This document shows positions 23,598 through 34,095 of a stretch of 64,000 nt of DNA, piece by piece. Every line of letters begins with the position of its first letter. The first letter of the stretch is position 1. Both the position numbers and the translations under genes were made by a program. This stretch comes from Ahaetulla prasina (Eukaryota > Chordata > Lepidosauria > Squamata > Colubridae), in the NCBI RefSeq assembly GCF_028640845.1, contig NC_080542.1, positions 14,215,901 through 14,279,900 on the forward strand, written 5' to 3'. Under the pieces are notes generated by a model. The model did no database searches, had not been told where the DNA came from, and saw nothing but the letters and a program-made list of their open reading frames with translations.

Positions 23598-24048
23598 TAT
23601 ATAATATATAAACATATATATGAGGAGAAACAAGGAAGTATAAGCATATATATATATATATATATATAAACAAAAGGACAGGAACGGTAGGCACGTTTGT
23701 GCTCTTATGCACGCCCCTTAGAGTCCCCTTAGGAATGGAGTGAGGTCAACAGTGGATAGATTTTGTTTAAAGCTTTTGGGGTTATGAGAAGAGACCACAG
23801 AGACCACAGAATCAGGTAATGCATTCCAAGCACAGATAATTCTGTTACAGAAATCATATTTTTTGCAATCCAAACTGGAGCGGTTGACATTAAGTTTAAA
23901 TCTATTGTGTTATTGTAGTTGAAACTGAAGTAGTCGTTGGCAGGAAGGACATTACAATGGATGATTCTATGAGCTAAACCCAGGTCCTGTCGAAGGCGAC
24001 GGAGTTCCAAGTTTTCTAAACCCAGGATTTCAAGTCTGGTGGAATAAG
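23598..24048 (-). mobile_element. CR1/Jockey-group LINE 3' fragment with (AT)n
   Basis: Same family as 19996-20338, reversed; (AT)n at 23646-23668. The antisense frame retains STRLEILGLENLELRRLRQDL and LAHRIIHCNVLPANDYFSF. Confidence 0.7.
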
Positions 24049-24178
24049 GTATAATCCACAAATTGAATTGAGAACATGAAAAGGACTTTTTTAATGGTTG
24101 AATGAAAAGCAATGAATCATGTAACATCCATAAATTCACAGTGGGAAAATGATTTAGACAACTTAGTACAAGCTCTAC

Positions 24179-24406
24179 CTGGTTAAATGCCTTAGGCCAC
24201 TGGATCACATCTTCAGAAATGGTGAATATTTTACCAGGGACATCCTGTGGCGCCACTCTCCCAACTTTGACTCTAAGAAAGGACTGATTTGGAAATGTGA
24301 TCCAGTTGATAATATCAAATCCTGCTATTAATTCATCTTTGGAGCTAAAGGAAAGCATTTCGCCAGCGCTGTTGTTAAATGAAACACTTCTCAAGAAAGG
24401 ATGAAG
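24179..24406 (-). CDS. V2R gene B exon 4 (ligand domain, second lobe)
   Basis: 228 nt, 76 codons, phase 0 at both ends; acceptor TTCATCTAG, donor ACCAG/GTAGAG. It encodes LHPFLRSVSFNNSAGEMLSF, DELIAGFDIINWITFPNQSF and RVKVGRV followed by GKIFTISED. Open throughout; three codons longer than its gene C counterpart, at VAPQDVPGK against VCSSGK. Confidence 0.88.
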
Positions 24407-24689
24407 CTAGATGAAAATAACAGCAAGAAATCATCAACCTCTTCCTTAGCGTTGTACTAAATAAATACAGTTAACAGTCAAATTGAATCTTAAAGGCATT
24501 CCTTATGTTAAAAAAAAAATCTTCCGTTCAGATTTTAAAAAGTCAATTTCAATTCATTTTAGCTAGGTTTCTTTTGGTGATTCAACTGCTGTTGACCTAA
24601 ATAATATTATTATTTTTTGTAGTCATTATAGCATTGGAATGTATGATATTAATTTACACTGGGTTGCTTCATTTTAGTAAATGGAATGT

Positions 24690-25265
24690 GTTTGGTTCTG
24701 CAACCCAACAAGGCAGACACAGACTTCAGAGGATAATTAGAACTGCAGAAAAAACATTGGCTACCAACCTGCCTTCCACTGAGGACCTGTATACTGCACG
24801 AGTCAAAAAGATGGCTATGCAAATATTTAAAGACCCTTCACATCCTGGACATATTTTGTTTCAACTCCTACTCTCAAAATGATAGAGTACTGCACACCGG
24901 AACAACTAGACACAAGGGCAGTTTTTTTCCTAACTTTTCATCACTCTGCTAAATAAATAATTCCCTCAACACTGTCAAACTATTTACTAAAACTGCACTA
25001 CTATTAATCTTCTCATCATTCCCATCACCCATCACCTTCCACTTATGATTGTATGACTGTAACTTTGTTGCTTGTATCCTTACGATTTATATTAATATTG
25101 ATTGTTTCCTGATTGCTTATTTGTACTCTATGACTATCATTAAGTGTTGTAAGTGTTGTACCTTGATGAAGGTATCTTTTCTTTTATGTACACTGAGAGC
25201 ATATGCACCAAGACAAATTCCTTGTGTGTCCAATCATACTTGGTCAATAAAATTTTTTATTCTAT
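24690..25265 (+). mobile_element. CR1-like LINE 3' fragment, AATAG family
   Basis: It starts in GSATQQGRHRLQRIIRTAEK, then LPSTEDLYTARVKK and the 3' UTR; the tail array is short and degenerate (TTCTATATTATTCTATTC). Confidence 0.7.
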
Positions 25266-25280
25266 ATTATTCTATTCAAC

Positions 25281-25482
25281 AATGTGTACTAGTCATTCCT
25301 GACTCTAGGGGGTGGTGCTCATCTCCGTTTTAAAGCCAGAGAGCCAGCACTGTCCAAAGACATCTCTATGGTCATGTGGCCGACATGACCAAACACCAAA
25401 CGTGCACAGAATGCTGTTACCTTCACACCAAAGGTGGTCCCTATTTTTCTACTTGTATTTTTTACATGCTTTCAAACTGTGA
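25281..25482 (-). mobile_element. Sauria-type SINE, tail part (interrupted)
   Basis: Same family as 12563-12926. This piece holds the BovB-like tail (TGACTCTAGGGGGTGGTGCT on the plus strand) up to TTTCAAACTG. The head resumes at 26116, so about 630 bp were inserted. Confidence 0.65.
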
Positions 25483-25539
25483 AGTTTATATATAAATTAT
25501 ATATTATTTATATATTTATATATATATAAATATATATAT

Positions 25540-25682
25540 TTGCTCCCAGAAGCATGAAGCTGAAGCCTGAAGATGACGAATGAGACTTCGTCGAAACGTC
25601 GCCAAGACATTTCCAATTTTACGCGGGAGAAAACCCGAATAACCAAAGACCTACATACAAACACCCGCGAAAACCTCAGAAT
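25540..25682 (+). mobile_element. Penelope-like terminal fragment
   Basis: About 140 bp nearly identical, in the opposite orientation, to the terminus at 7722-7860: GCTCCCAGAAGCATGAAGCT through AAACACCCGCGAAAACCTCA. It is flanked by (AT)n on both sides and carries the hammerhead-like core but no coding sequence. Confidence 0.7.
25567..25600 (+). ncRNA. Hammerhead-like ribozyme core, second copy
   Basis: Identical to the core at 7803-7836: CTGAAGA, stem II GACGAA/TTCGTC with loop TGAGAC, then GAAAC and GTC. The expected cleavage position would be after 25600. The flank GC/GC gives two base pairs of stem I, with GAAG/CTTC-like pairing possible further out only in the first copy. Confidence 0.5.
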
Positions 25683-25699
25683 ATATATATATATATATA

Positions 25700-26112
25700 T
25701 AGTCACACAGTATTTATAAGCATAAGCATGAAATAACTATACAATATATAAGCATATATATAAGTTTGAGTATGTAATAATTATATTAACTGGATATAAC
25801 AAAAGGAAACAATAGGACAGGAACAGTAGGCACTCTTGTGCTCTTATGCACGCCCCTTACAGACCTCTTAGGAATGGGGTGAGGTCAATAGTAGACAGTT
25901 TTTGGTTGAAGCTTTGGGGATTTTGGGAAGAGACCACAGAGTCAGGTAGTATATTCCAAGCATTAACAACTCTGTTACTGAAGTCATATTTTCTGCAATC
26001 AAGATTGGAGCGGTTAACATTAAGCTTAAATCTCTTGTGTGCTCGTGTATTGTTGCAATTGAAGCTGAAGTAGTCTTCGACAGGAAGGACATTGTAATAG
26101 ATGATTCTATAT
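25700..26112 (-). mobile_element. CR1/Jockey-group LINE 3' fragment
   Basis: Reversed tail and 3' UTR of the TGTGACAAAATAAA family, including GGAAACAATAGGACAGGAAC and GCACGCCCCTTACAGACC, then antisense coding remnants. Confidence 0.65.
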
Positions 26113-26115
26113 ATT

Positions 26116-26240
26116 AGTTGGCAGAAGCTGGTAGAAGTAATGGGAGCTCACCCTGCAGCACTAGGGATTTTAACCACTGAACTGCCAACCTTTTGATCAA
26201 TGAGATCAGCATCTTAGCCACTGAGCCACCGAGTCCCTAG
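26116..26240 (-). mobile_element. Sauria-type SINE, head part (interrupted)
   Basis: Continues the SINE of 25281-25482: TTGGCAGAAGCTGGTAGAAG through the tRNA-like head ending GAGCCACCGAGTCCC on the plus strand. Confidence 0.65.
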
Positions 26241-26430
26241 AAGATTCCTTTACAATAAATTAATTGTGACATTGAAACCCAATCGATTCAGGTTAACCAT
26301 AATCTTTTCCATCCAGTCACAAGTAAAATAAAAAAAGTGCTAAGATCTAATAATATTCCACCATTATTTGAAGAAACAAAAAACTGTGTCTACACGGGTT
26401 CTTCTATATTATTGATCTCGGGGAAAATAC

Positions 26431-27285
26431 CTGCCAAGGTTGCTGATTGAGAAACTGATTTTTTTTCTTATCTCGTCTTGTTCCTTTCTTCATTGAAGAT
26501 GAGAGCATAGCCTGCAAAGCTTCTGCCACTACATGGACAGCTTTATAGATGCTGTAGCTATGGCTGGTCATGCTCATTTCAAAAACTGAGCCAGGAAGTT
26601 GACTTAGGTCCTCTTCTCCAGTGCAGATGTCTTCATCCATTGTTTCTCCAGGAACAGTGGGGAAAGAACACTGAAATGCCTCTTTCCAGAAATCCCTAGA
26701 AAAACCATCTTCCTCTTTAGATGTCAGCTTCCTGTGCTGAAGGAACTCATAGAATCCTAGCACTTCTTCACTGTGGACTGCGAAAGAGAGTGCACCATGC
26801 ATGAAATCAATGGACCAGCTTCGTTGAAAAGACATTGACGTGAAATCTATCTGGGCTACGAAAATCCATATTTTGGTTTTCATTGGGATCTCCTCAAATT
26901 CAGAGATATGAAGCATTGCCCTTAAAACCACCATTGTTTGAATTTCGCCGTGTACAACTACTACGTTAGCAGTGGCGTCCATAATGATCCTAGTTGTTTT
27001 CTCTCCTTCCATAACCATTTCAGTGATTTCAGTTGAAAAATTTACTTCAGGAAATGTTTCTATAAAATCAAAGCAGATACCTGCTTGGGCAAACATGGGG
27101 AGCTGATTTGCTACAAATCTTTCCCCACTGTCATCTTTAATGAAAATCACTCCAATCCACACCCACTGGAAAAAAAGCAGTAACTGGAGAATCCCCTCAT
27201 ATTGTTGGTTGATGTCTGGAAATATCTGATGAAGGAAAACTCTTCGGGATATGTCATTCATCACTGGTGAGGGCCCATAGGACAA
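26431..27285 (-). CDS. V2R gene B exon 3 (ligand-binding core)
   Basis: 855 nt, 285 codons, open, phase 0; acceptor ATATTCTTTAG, donor TGGCAG/GTATTT. It encodes most of the Venus-flytrap domain: LSYGPSPVMND, then FPDINQQYEGILQLLLFFQW, VGVIF-like strand, HGALSFAVHSEEV, EAFQCSF and the family-typical GSVFEMSMTSHSYSIYKAVH. The same length as exon 3 of gene C. Confidence 0.92.
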
Positions 27286-27654
27286 CTAAAGAATATAGCA
27301 AACAATTAAGAAGGGAAAGTCTCTGAGTTATTTTTGCCAATATTATTAATTTGAGTACTTTCATCATTTCTAAATTTTTAGGTATTTGTGCAAGCATTAA
27401 CTGTTTTTCAGACTTCATTCAAATTCAGTGTTAAATAATTTGGGATTTGTGAGTGTAATGGACATAGATTTACCAGCTCAGAAATCAAAGAATATACCAT
27501 TTACTTTCAAACCTAACCTACTTCAGCAGGAAATTCAAGGCCCTATGGCATATGAAATATGGATTACTCAGCTCTTTCTCATGCAACTCTTGCTAAGCAT
27601 GACTCATTAAATGATTATTCATAAGCCAATATCAGCAGTATAATATAATATAAT
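27286..27654. other. Intron 2 of gene B, unassigned part
   Basis: AT-rich sequence next to the exon 3 acceptor; no repeat or coding signal recognised. Confidence 0.4.
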
Positions 27655-27868
27655 ATAACAACAGAGTTGGAAGGGACCTTGGAGGCCTTCTAGTCCAACC
27701 CCCTGCCCAGGCAGGAAACCCTACACCATCTTGGTCAGATGGTTATCCAACATTTTCTTAAAAATTTCCAGTGTTGGAGCATTCACAACTTCTGCAGGCA
27801 AGTCGTTCCACTTATTAATTGTTCTAACTGTCAGGAAATTTCTCCTTAGTTCTAAGTTGCTTATTTCC
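27655..27868 (-). mobile_element. CR1 3' end
   Basis: Reversed CR1 terminus: CAGAGTTGGAAGGGACCTTG, TCTAGTCCAACCCCCTGCCC, then AAATTTCTCCTTAGTTCTAA. Confidence 0.8.
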
Positions 27869-27876
27869 TTATTTAT

Positions 27877-29380
27877 TTATTTATTTATTTAATCACATTT
27901 TTATACCGCCCTATCTCCCGAGGGACTCAGGGCGGTTTACAGCCTGATAAAAAGCACAAATATAAATACAAGATAAAACACCAATTAAAAAACTTATTAA
28001 ATAAGGCCGAATATTAAAATTACGATAAAAATAATAAAACCCCATTAAAACCAAATTTAGAATTTAAAATTCTAGTCCAGTCCTGCACAGATAAATAGAT
28101 GTGTCTTAAGCTCACGGCGAAAGGTTTGAAGGTCAGGAAGTTGGCGGAGTCCTGGGGGAAGTTCATTCCAGAGGGTGCGAGCCCCCACAGAAAAGGCCCT
28201 TCCCCTGGGTGTCGCCAGTCGGCACTGCCTGGCTGACGGCACCCTAAGGAATCCCTCCCTGTGAGAGCGCATGGGTTGGTGGGAGGCAATCGCTGGCAGC
28301 AGACGGTCCCGTAGGTAACCCAGCCCTATGCCATGGAGTGCTTTGAAGATAGTTATCAAAACCTTGAAGTGCACCCGAAAGGCCACAAGTAGCCAGTGCA
28401 GTCTGTGCAGGAGAGGTGTCACATGGGAGCCACGAGGGGCTCCCTCTATCACCCGCGCAGCCACATTCTGGACTAACTGGAGCCTCTGGGTGCTCTTCTG
28501 GGGGAGCCCCATGTAGAGAGCAATGCAGTAATCCAGAAGAGATGTCACGAGGGCATGAGTGACCGTGCATAGGGCATCCCGGTCTAGGAAGGGGCGCAAC
28601 TGGAGAACCAGGCGAACCTGGTAAAAAGCTCTCCTTTTGACGGCCGTCAAATGGTCTTCAAAAGACAGCCGTCCATCCAGGAGAACGCCCAAGTTGCACA
28701 CCCTTTCCATTGGGGCCAATGACTCGCCCCCAACAGTCAGCCGCAGCTGCAGCTGACTGTACCGGGGTGCTGGCATTCACAGCCACTCTGTCTTGGAGGG
28801 ATTGAGCTTGAGCCTGTTTCTCCCCATCCAGACCCGTACGGCCTCCAGACACTGGGACAGCACTTCGATAGCTATGTTGGGGTGGCCCAGTGTGGAGATG
28901 TACAGCTGAGTATCATCAGCGTAGAGTTGGTACCTCACACCGAAACCACTGATGATCTTACCCAGCGGCTTCATATAGATGTTGAACAGGAGGGGCGAGA
29001 GAATCAACCCCTGTGGCACCCCACAAGTGAGGCGCCTCGGGGTTGACCTCTTCCCTCCCGTCAACACCGTCTGCGACCAATCAGAGAGATAGGAGGAGAA
29101 CCACCGATAAACGGTGCCTCCCACTCCCAATCCCTCCAACCGGTGCAGCAAGATACCATGGTCGATGGTATCAAAAGCTGCTGAGAGGTCTAATAGGACC
29201 AAGGCAGAGGAATAACCCCTATCCCTGGCCCTCCAGAGATCATCAACCAACGCGACCAAAGCCGTCTCAGTGCTGTATTCGGGCCGAAAGCCGGACTGGA
29301 ACGTGTCTAGATAGACAGTTTCATCCAGGTACCGGGGTAATTGACGTGCCACCACAGTCTCTACAACCTGATCTACAACC
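27877..29380 (-). mobile_element. L2-type LINE, RT portion, decayed
   Basis: Reversed L2 with (TTTA)n tail and hairpin at 27900-27940. The RT is open over 192 codons (29355-28777): LDLSAAFDTIDHGI, GVPQGLILSPLLFNIYM, YADDTQLY. A TGA replaces the TGG after LNPSKTEWL seen in other copies, and RT C-terminal sequence follows. Its distal part forms the left arm of the inverted duplication. Confidence 0.82.
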
Positions 29381-29437
29381 TTGATCAGTTTCCACCCATT
29401 GCTTCTTGTTCTACCCTCAGGTGCTTTGGAGAACAGC
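28507..29437. repeat. Left arm of 930-bp inverted duplication
   Basis: Reverse-complement match to 29959-30887 over the L2 RT and an adjoining piece of CR1 (TTGCTTCTTGTTCTACCCTC). The differences seen are scattered single bases; the encoded 192-aa RT segments differ at three residues. Confidence 0.88.
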
Positions 29438-29958
29438 CCGACTCCCTCTTCTTAAAGAGAGGGAATCTCTTAAAGTAAACTCTTAAAGTAAAGAGAGAGA
29501 TTTTCCTGATTTGGTTTTAAAACAACACCTATCCTTTTTAACAGAATAACAGAGCTGGAAAGAACCTTGGAGGTCTTCTAGTCCAACCCACTGCTCAAGC
29601 AGGAGACCCTATACCATTTCAGAGAAATGGCTGTCCAGTCTCTTCTTCTTTTTTTTTAAATATACTTTATTAAACTTTTTTTACATTAAAAATATAGAAA
29701 AGAAAAAGAAAAGGTTATATCACATAACAGTTTTTCTTATAACAATAATCCGTGCAAGGATTACAAACATTAAATTGTATGTATTTGTGTTCTTGTTTTA
29801 TCTATTGTTTATACTTAGTAGCTACGTAAGTCTCTCTCCTTTTTTTTTAATTTGCATTGTGGGACTTGAACCTGCAGTAATTGCAAGTAGCTGCTGTTAA
29901 TAACAGACTGTCTTAGCAGTCTGAGCCACCAGAGGCCCTTTCTATCCATTTATACCAC
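29438..29958. other. Spacer of the inverted duplication
   Basis: About 520 bp: a reversed CR1 3' piece near 29545-29640, an AT-rich reversed L1-like 3' end (TTTAAATATACTTTATTAAA), and a reversed SINE head at 29860-29941. Confidence 0.6.
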
Positions 29959-30887
29959 TGTTCTCCAAAGCACCTGAGGGTAGAACAAGAAGCAATGGGT
30001 GGAAACTGATCAAGGTTGTAGATCAGGTTGTAGAGACTGTGGTGGCACGTCAATTACCCCGGTACCTGGATGAAACTGTCTATCTAGACACGTTCCAGTC
30101 CGGCTTTCGGCCCGAATACAGCACTGAGACGGCTTTGGTCGCATTGGTTGATGATCTCTGGAGGGCCAGGGATAGGGGTTATTCCTCTGCCTTGGTCCTA
30201 TTAGACCTCTCAGCGGCTTTTGATACCATCGACCATGGTATCTTGCTGCACCGGTTGGAGGGATTGGGAGTGGGAGGCACCGTTTATCGGTGGTTCTCCT
30301 CCTATCTCTCTGATTGGTCACAGACGGTGTTGACGGGAGGGAAGAGGTCAACCCCGAGGCGCCTTACTTGTGGGGTGCCACAGGGGTTGATTCTCTCGCC
30401 CCTCCTGTTCAACATCTATATGAAGCCGCTGGGTAAGATCATCAGTGGTTTCGGTGTGAGGTACCAACTCTACGCTGATGATACTCAGCTGTACTTCTCC
30501 ACACTGGGCCACCCCAACATAGCTATCGAAGTGCTGTCCCGGTGTCTGGAGGCCGTACGGGTCTGGATGGGGAGAAACAGGCTCAAGCTCAATCCCTCCA
30601 AGATAGAGTGGCTGTGAATGCCAGCACCCCGGTACAGTCAGCTGCAGCTGCGGCTGACTGTTGGGGGCGAGTCATTGGCCCCAATGGAAAGGGTGCGCAA
30701 CTTGGGCGTTCTCCTGGATGGACGGCTGTCTTTCGAAGACCATTTGACGGCCGTCAAAAGGAGAGCTTTTTACCAGGTTCGCCTGGTTCTCCAGTTGCGC
30801 CCCTTCCTAGACCGGGATGCCCTATGCACGGTCACTCATGCCCTCGTGACATCTCATCTGGATTACTGCAATGCTCTCTACATGGGG
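29959..30887. repeat. Right arm of 930-bp inverted duplication
   Basis: Same composite of CR1 remnant plus L2 RT as the left arm, in plus orientation, sharing its TGA after SKIEWL. It stops abruptly after CTCTACATGGGG, inside the L2 sequence that continues beyond the left arm. Confidence 0.88.
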
Positions 30888-31051
30888 CAAGGTGTCCTTG
30901 TTTTTTTGTGAAAGGAATGTTATTATGACTATATATCATCCTGCCTGGTTCCATACAATCCTCCCTCCCAGTTTCCCACAGTAGTAAATTTATGGTAGTA
31001 AATGTAGCAGGCCTGAAGATTCAATGAACAAAATGGCTCTCAGGCCTGACA

Positions 31052-31150
31052 TTCTCCTTAGTTTTAGGTAGGTTCTCTCCTTGGTTAGTTTCCAACCATT
31101 GCTTCTTGTCTTGCCTTCCGGTGCTTTTGAAAGCAGCAAAATAAGTTCTT
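31052..31150 (-). mobile_element. CR1 fragment
   Basis: Short reversed CR1 piece: CTCCTTGGTTAGTTTCCAAC, TTGCTTCTTGTCTTGCCTTC, CCGGTGCTTTTGAA. Confidence 0.55.
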
Positions 31151-31253
31151 GGAAAACAAGACAAGTTTTAGTACCATCCTACTTCCTTAAAGGTATCAAG
31201 ACCATGTTTCAAAAATATTTCTTACTTAAATATATATCGGGAAGACAACTCAC

Positions 31254-31545
31254 CTGTGGAATCTTGTAGATGTACAAAATGATTGCCATGTAGAGACACA
31301 CACCAGCATCAGGTCCTCCAATGATGGATGCTATATTAGTCTGCATATCACACTTGTAGTTGGGGATAAATTTGCCCTGTGTGGAGAGAAGTTCCAGTGA
31401 GACACGAAAAGTCCAGTTGGGATGAAAATTGCTGTTCAACACATGGAATCCCAGTGTGACATTGTGTAAAATCCTTGGGTTTTTATTAATTGTCTCTATA
31501 GCGAATTGCAAAGCTAGTATATGCTGATAGTTCTGGGTTATTACT
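31254..31545 (-). CDS. V2R gene B exon 2 (ligand domain)
   Basis: 292 nt, acceptor TTCTCTTTGCAG, donor CCACAG/GTGAGT. It encodes VITQNYQHILALQFAIETIN, NVTLGFHVLNSNFHPNW and FIPNYKC followed by SIIGGPDAGVC, ending IYKIPQ in phase 0. It is close to gene D exon 2 over its whole length. Confidence 0.92.
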
Positions 31546-31685
31546 CTGCAAAGAGAAGATGAATTAGTTGATTATTAATAATTAGATCTTGCATTCTAAA
31601 CAAATGACTGGATCTCCATGGAACAAATTTCTTTTCACCTTTGTCCCCCCAAATACAAGCAGTTAATAATAATAGAACAGGAGAA

Positions 31686-31740
31686 AGATTTAAGGGGCAT
31701 GCATAAGAGCACCAGCGTGCCTACCGTCCATGTCCTAATG
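31686..31740 (+). mobile_element. LINE 3' UTR scrap
   Basis: A short piece of the TGTGACAAAATAAA-family 3' UTR: GGGGCATGCATAAGAGCACC then GCCTACCGTCC. Confidence 0.5.
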
Positions 31741-31755
31741 TCCAAGGCATTAAAT

Positions 31756-32292
31756 CAGTGGTTCTCAACCTGTATAGTGCTGCGACCCCTTTAATACAAT
31801 TCCCCACGATGTGGCGACTCCAACCGTAAAATTATTTTTTTTTAGGCAGCGATCTCAGCATGCCTCAGCAGCCGCAGAAGGGGAAAAAAAGTGGCAAACT
31901 GTTTTTTTGAGTTTATTGCACCTGAAGCTGTATTCCTAGCGATCTGAACTGCTTGCGATTGCCTTGAGGACGGAGGCATTAAAGCGGAGACTCCTCCCTT
32001 ATTAAGTTTATTGTGCCTGAAGCCAGATTAGGCTAGCGATTGGGAGTGATTGCAGCTGGCTTGAGAGGGAGACATCAGAGCAACAATTTCTCTCTTTTTT
32101 AATTCATCGCGCCTGAAGCCAAATTCGGCTAGCAATTTGAAGAGCCTGCAGCTGGCTTGTGGAGTCAACTATTGAAGCGTGATTCTTCGACTCACAAGTA
32201 TACTTCCCATATTTCCGATGGTCTTAGGCAACCCCTGGCAAATCGTCCTTCGACCCCCAATGGGGTCACGACCCACAGGTTGAGAACCGCTG
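31756..32292 (+). mobile_element. SPIN-like non-autonomous hAT element
   Basis: Terminal inverted repeats CAGTGGTTCTCAACCT and AGGTTGAGAACCGCTG are flanked by an 8-bp target duplication (CATTAAAT at 31748-31755, CATTAAGT at 32293-32300; one mismatch). The subterminal GCGACCCCTTTAATAC resembles SPIN elements. No transposase coding. A second copy is at 51773-52247. Confidence 0.88.
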
Positions 32293-32626
32293 CATTAAGT
32301 GATTGGCACTTTGCCACTCAGGTGTGGGTGCGGTCTGGTGAAGTATCAAACCAAAATCATGGATTAGAATACCTGGCATCAAAATAAGGGGATTTTGATA
32401 CTAATCGCTCGCTATGTTCAACATTTTAATATGTCTCCTAAACTCTCAGCATGGTCTAGTTAGAAAGCCAAACATTGGATTCAATGGAGCATACAATGAC
32501 GGATGATGATGTACTCATGACCCCCATTAATTCAGAGACACTAACATCATTTGAAAATTAAACCACTGGCCGTTGCCAAGAGATGCAATAGGGATAGAAA
32601 TCAAGGGAAAACATGAAAGGCCGTAC

Positions 32627-32847
32627 ATGACATTGTCAAAAACATCAAAAGAGGGATTCTTTTCAAAGGTTGCTGGAGTAGGAAATACATAGATCTGAGA
32701 GAGAATGGTGCCAATGATAAAGTCACCCGGATGGTAATCCTTGTGAAGAATAGCAAGAGGGAGGCTTATAGGGCATTTCACAGGGAGACTGCTATAGGCT
32801 TCTTCAAGCACCAATATCACTAGTATTGATGTCACAAACATCACCAT
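32627..32847 (-). CDS. V2R gene B exon 1 (signal peptide)
   Basis: 221 nt from ATG: MVMFVTSILVILVLEEAYSS (signal peptide), LPVKCPISLPLAILHKDYHP, GTILSQIYVF, ending FDNV in phase 2. Chosen start matches the ATG of gene D, which has the same exon length. The donor reads TCAT/GTACGG where gene D has TCAT/GTAAGC, a weaker site. Confidence 0.85.
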
Positions 32848-33180
32848 CCTCAAAGAAGATCGTTCTTCAGGATTTCTTTCACATATACATATCTGGTTGA
32901 ATTGGGTATGTTGATCTGAGGAAATACGTATTGGCTAACTGGCCATTATAATGAATATAACCCAGTAGAGAAAATATTGTCTGCATTTCTCCTAGCTCAA
33001 CGTGTATATTAATAACCAGTATTAGTCTTGGTTCAATGTTTTGCAAATTCTCTAGGAAGCTATAGACGTAATTATGCTTGAGTTGGAAATTATACAGATG
33101 AGAGACTGCAGTGAAATGGTGTTGATCTACGATGTAAAAAAAGAAAAAAACAATGTATCAGATCTCTAGAGTCAACTCTC
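32848..33180. other. 5' flank of gene B, no element recognised
   Basis: A short stretch upstream of the start (GATCGTTCTTCAGGATTTC) may be 5' UTR. No promoter motif is convincing. Confidence 0.35.
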
Positions 33181-33183
33181 AGG

Positions 33184-33785
33184 AATTATTGAGTCTGTCA
33201 TTTGCACCTCTATAACTGTCTGGTTCGGTTCTGCAACCCAACAAGAAAGACACACAGACTTCAGAGGATAATTAGAACTGCAGAAAAAATAATTGCTCCC
33301 AACCTGCCTTCCATTGAGGACCTGTATACTGCACAAATTAAGAAGAGGGCCGTGAAAATATTTACAGATCCCTCACATCCAGGACATAAACTGTTTCAAC
33401 TCCTACCCTCAAAACGACGCTATAGAGCACTGCACACCAGAACAACTAGACACAAGAACAGTTTTTTCCCAAAGGCCATCACTCTGCTAAACAAATAATT
33501 CCCTCAACACTGTCAAACTATTTACTAAATCTACACTACTATTAATCTTCTCATCTTTTCCATCACCAATCTCTTTCCACTTATGACTGTATGACTGTAA
33601 CTTTGTTGCTGGCAATCCTTATGATTTATATTGATATATTGACCATCATTTGTGTTGTAAATGTTGTACCTTGATGAACGTATCTTTTCTTTTATGTACA
33701 CTGAGAGCATATGCACCAAGACAAATTCCTTGTGTGTCCAATCACACTTGGCCAATAAAACATTCTATTCTATTCTATTCTATTC
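33184..33785 (+). mobile_element. CR1-like LINE 3' fragment, AATAG family
   Basis: Begins GIIESVICTSITVWFGSATQ-like with a break, then an open frame LQRIIRTAEKIIAPNLPS to SFFPKAITLLN; 3' UTR ends in four ATTCT units. Confidence 0.78.
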
Positions 33786-34095
33786 ATAGCCTTCTATCAC
33801 CAGTTTTATAGCTACCTTTAACAAAGAATGGAAAACTAAAAAAAATATTTGAAAAGATATGTCAGCATCAAAGAAGAAATAAAAATATGACAATATGAAG
33901 TTTGCTGGATGTTCAAAATGAGCCAACAAAAAGAAAAAAGAAACAAATAAACCTGCTGACACCTACAACAAACATGTCTATTATAAGAAATGATTGAACA
34001 ATATGCAAGTTCAAAATTTCTGCATAATTAACTTATTAATCAGGAAAATGAATTGCAACCTCTTCACTCTGTAAGCAGCAGATAGCTAGTCTATC

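Larger units (their letters stand above)
11613..32847 (-). pseudogene. V2R gene B, six exons, frameshifted in the 7TM exon
   Basis: Vomeronasal type-2 receptor. Exons run 32847 to 11613 with lengths 221, 292, 855, 228, 127 and 907 nt; phases 2, 0, 0, 0 and 1 join correctly. Exons 1-5 are fully open: signal peptide, Venus-flytrap ligand domain, cysteine-rich domain. The last exon has an 11-nt net excess from a triplicated 9-bp unit in the extracellular loop before TM5, so translation leaves frame and would stop after about four helices; downstream TM5-7 remain well conserved in the other frame. The rest of the gene is open, so the lesion looks recent. The 9.5-kb last intron contains a nested L1. 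An allele or assembly error at the short repeat is possible. Confidence 0.85.
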
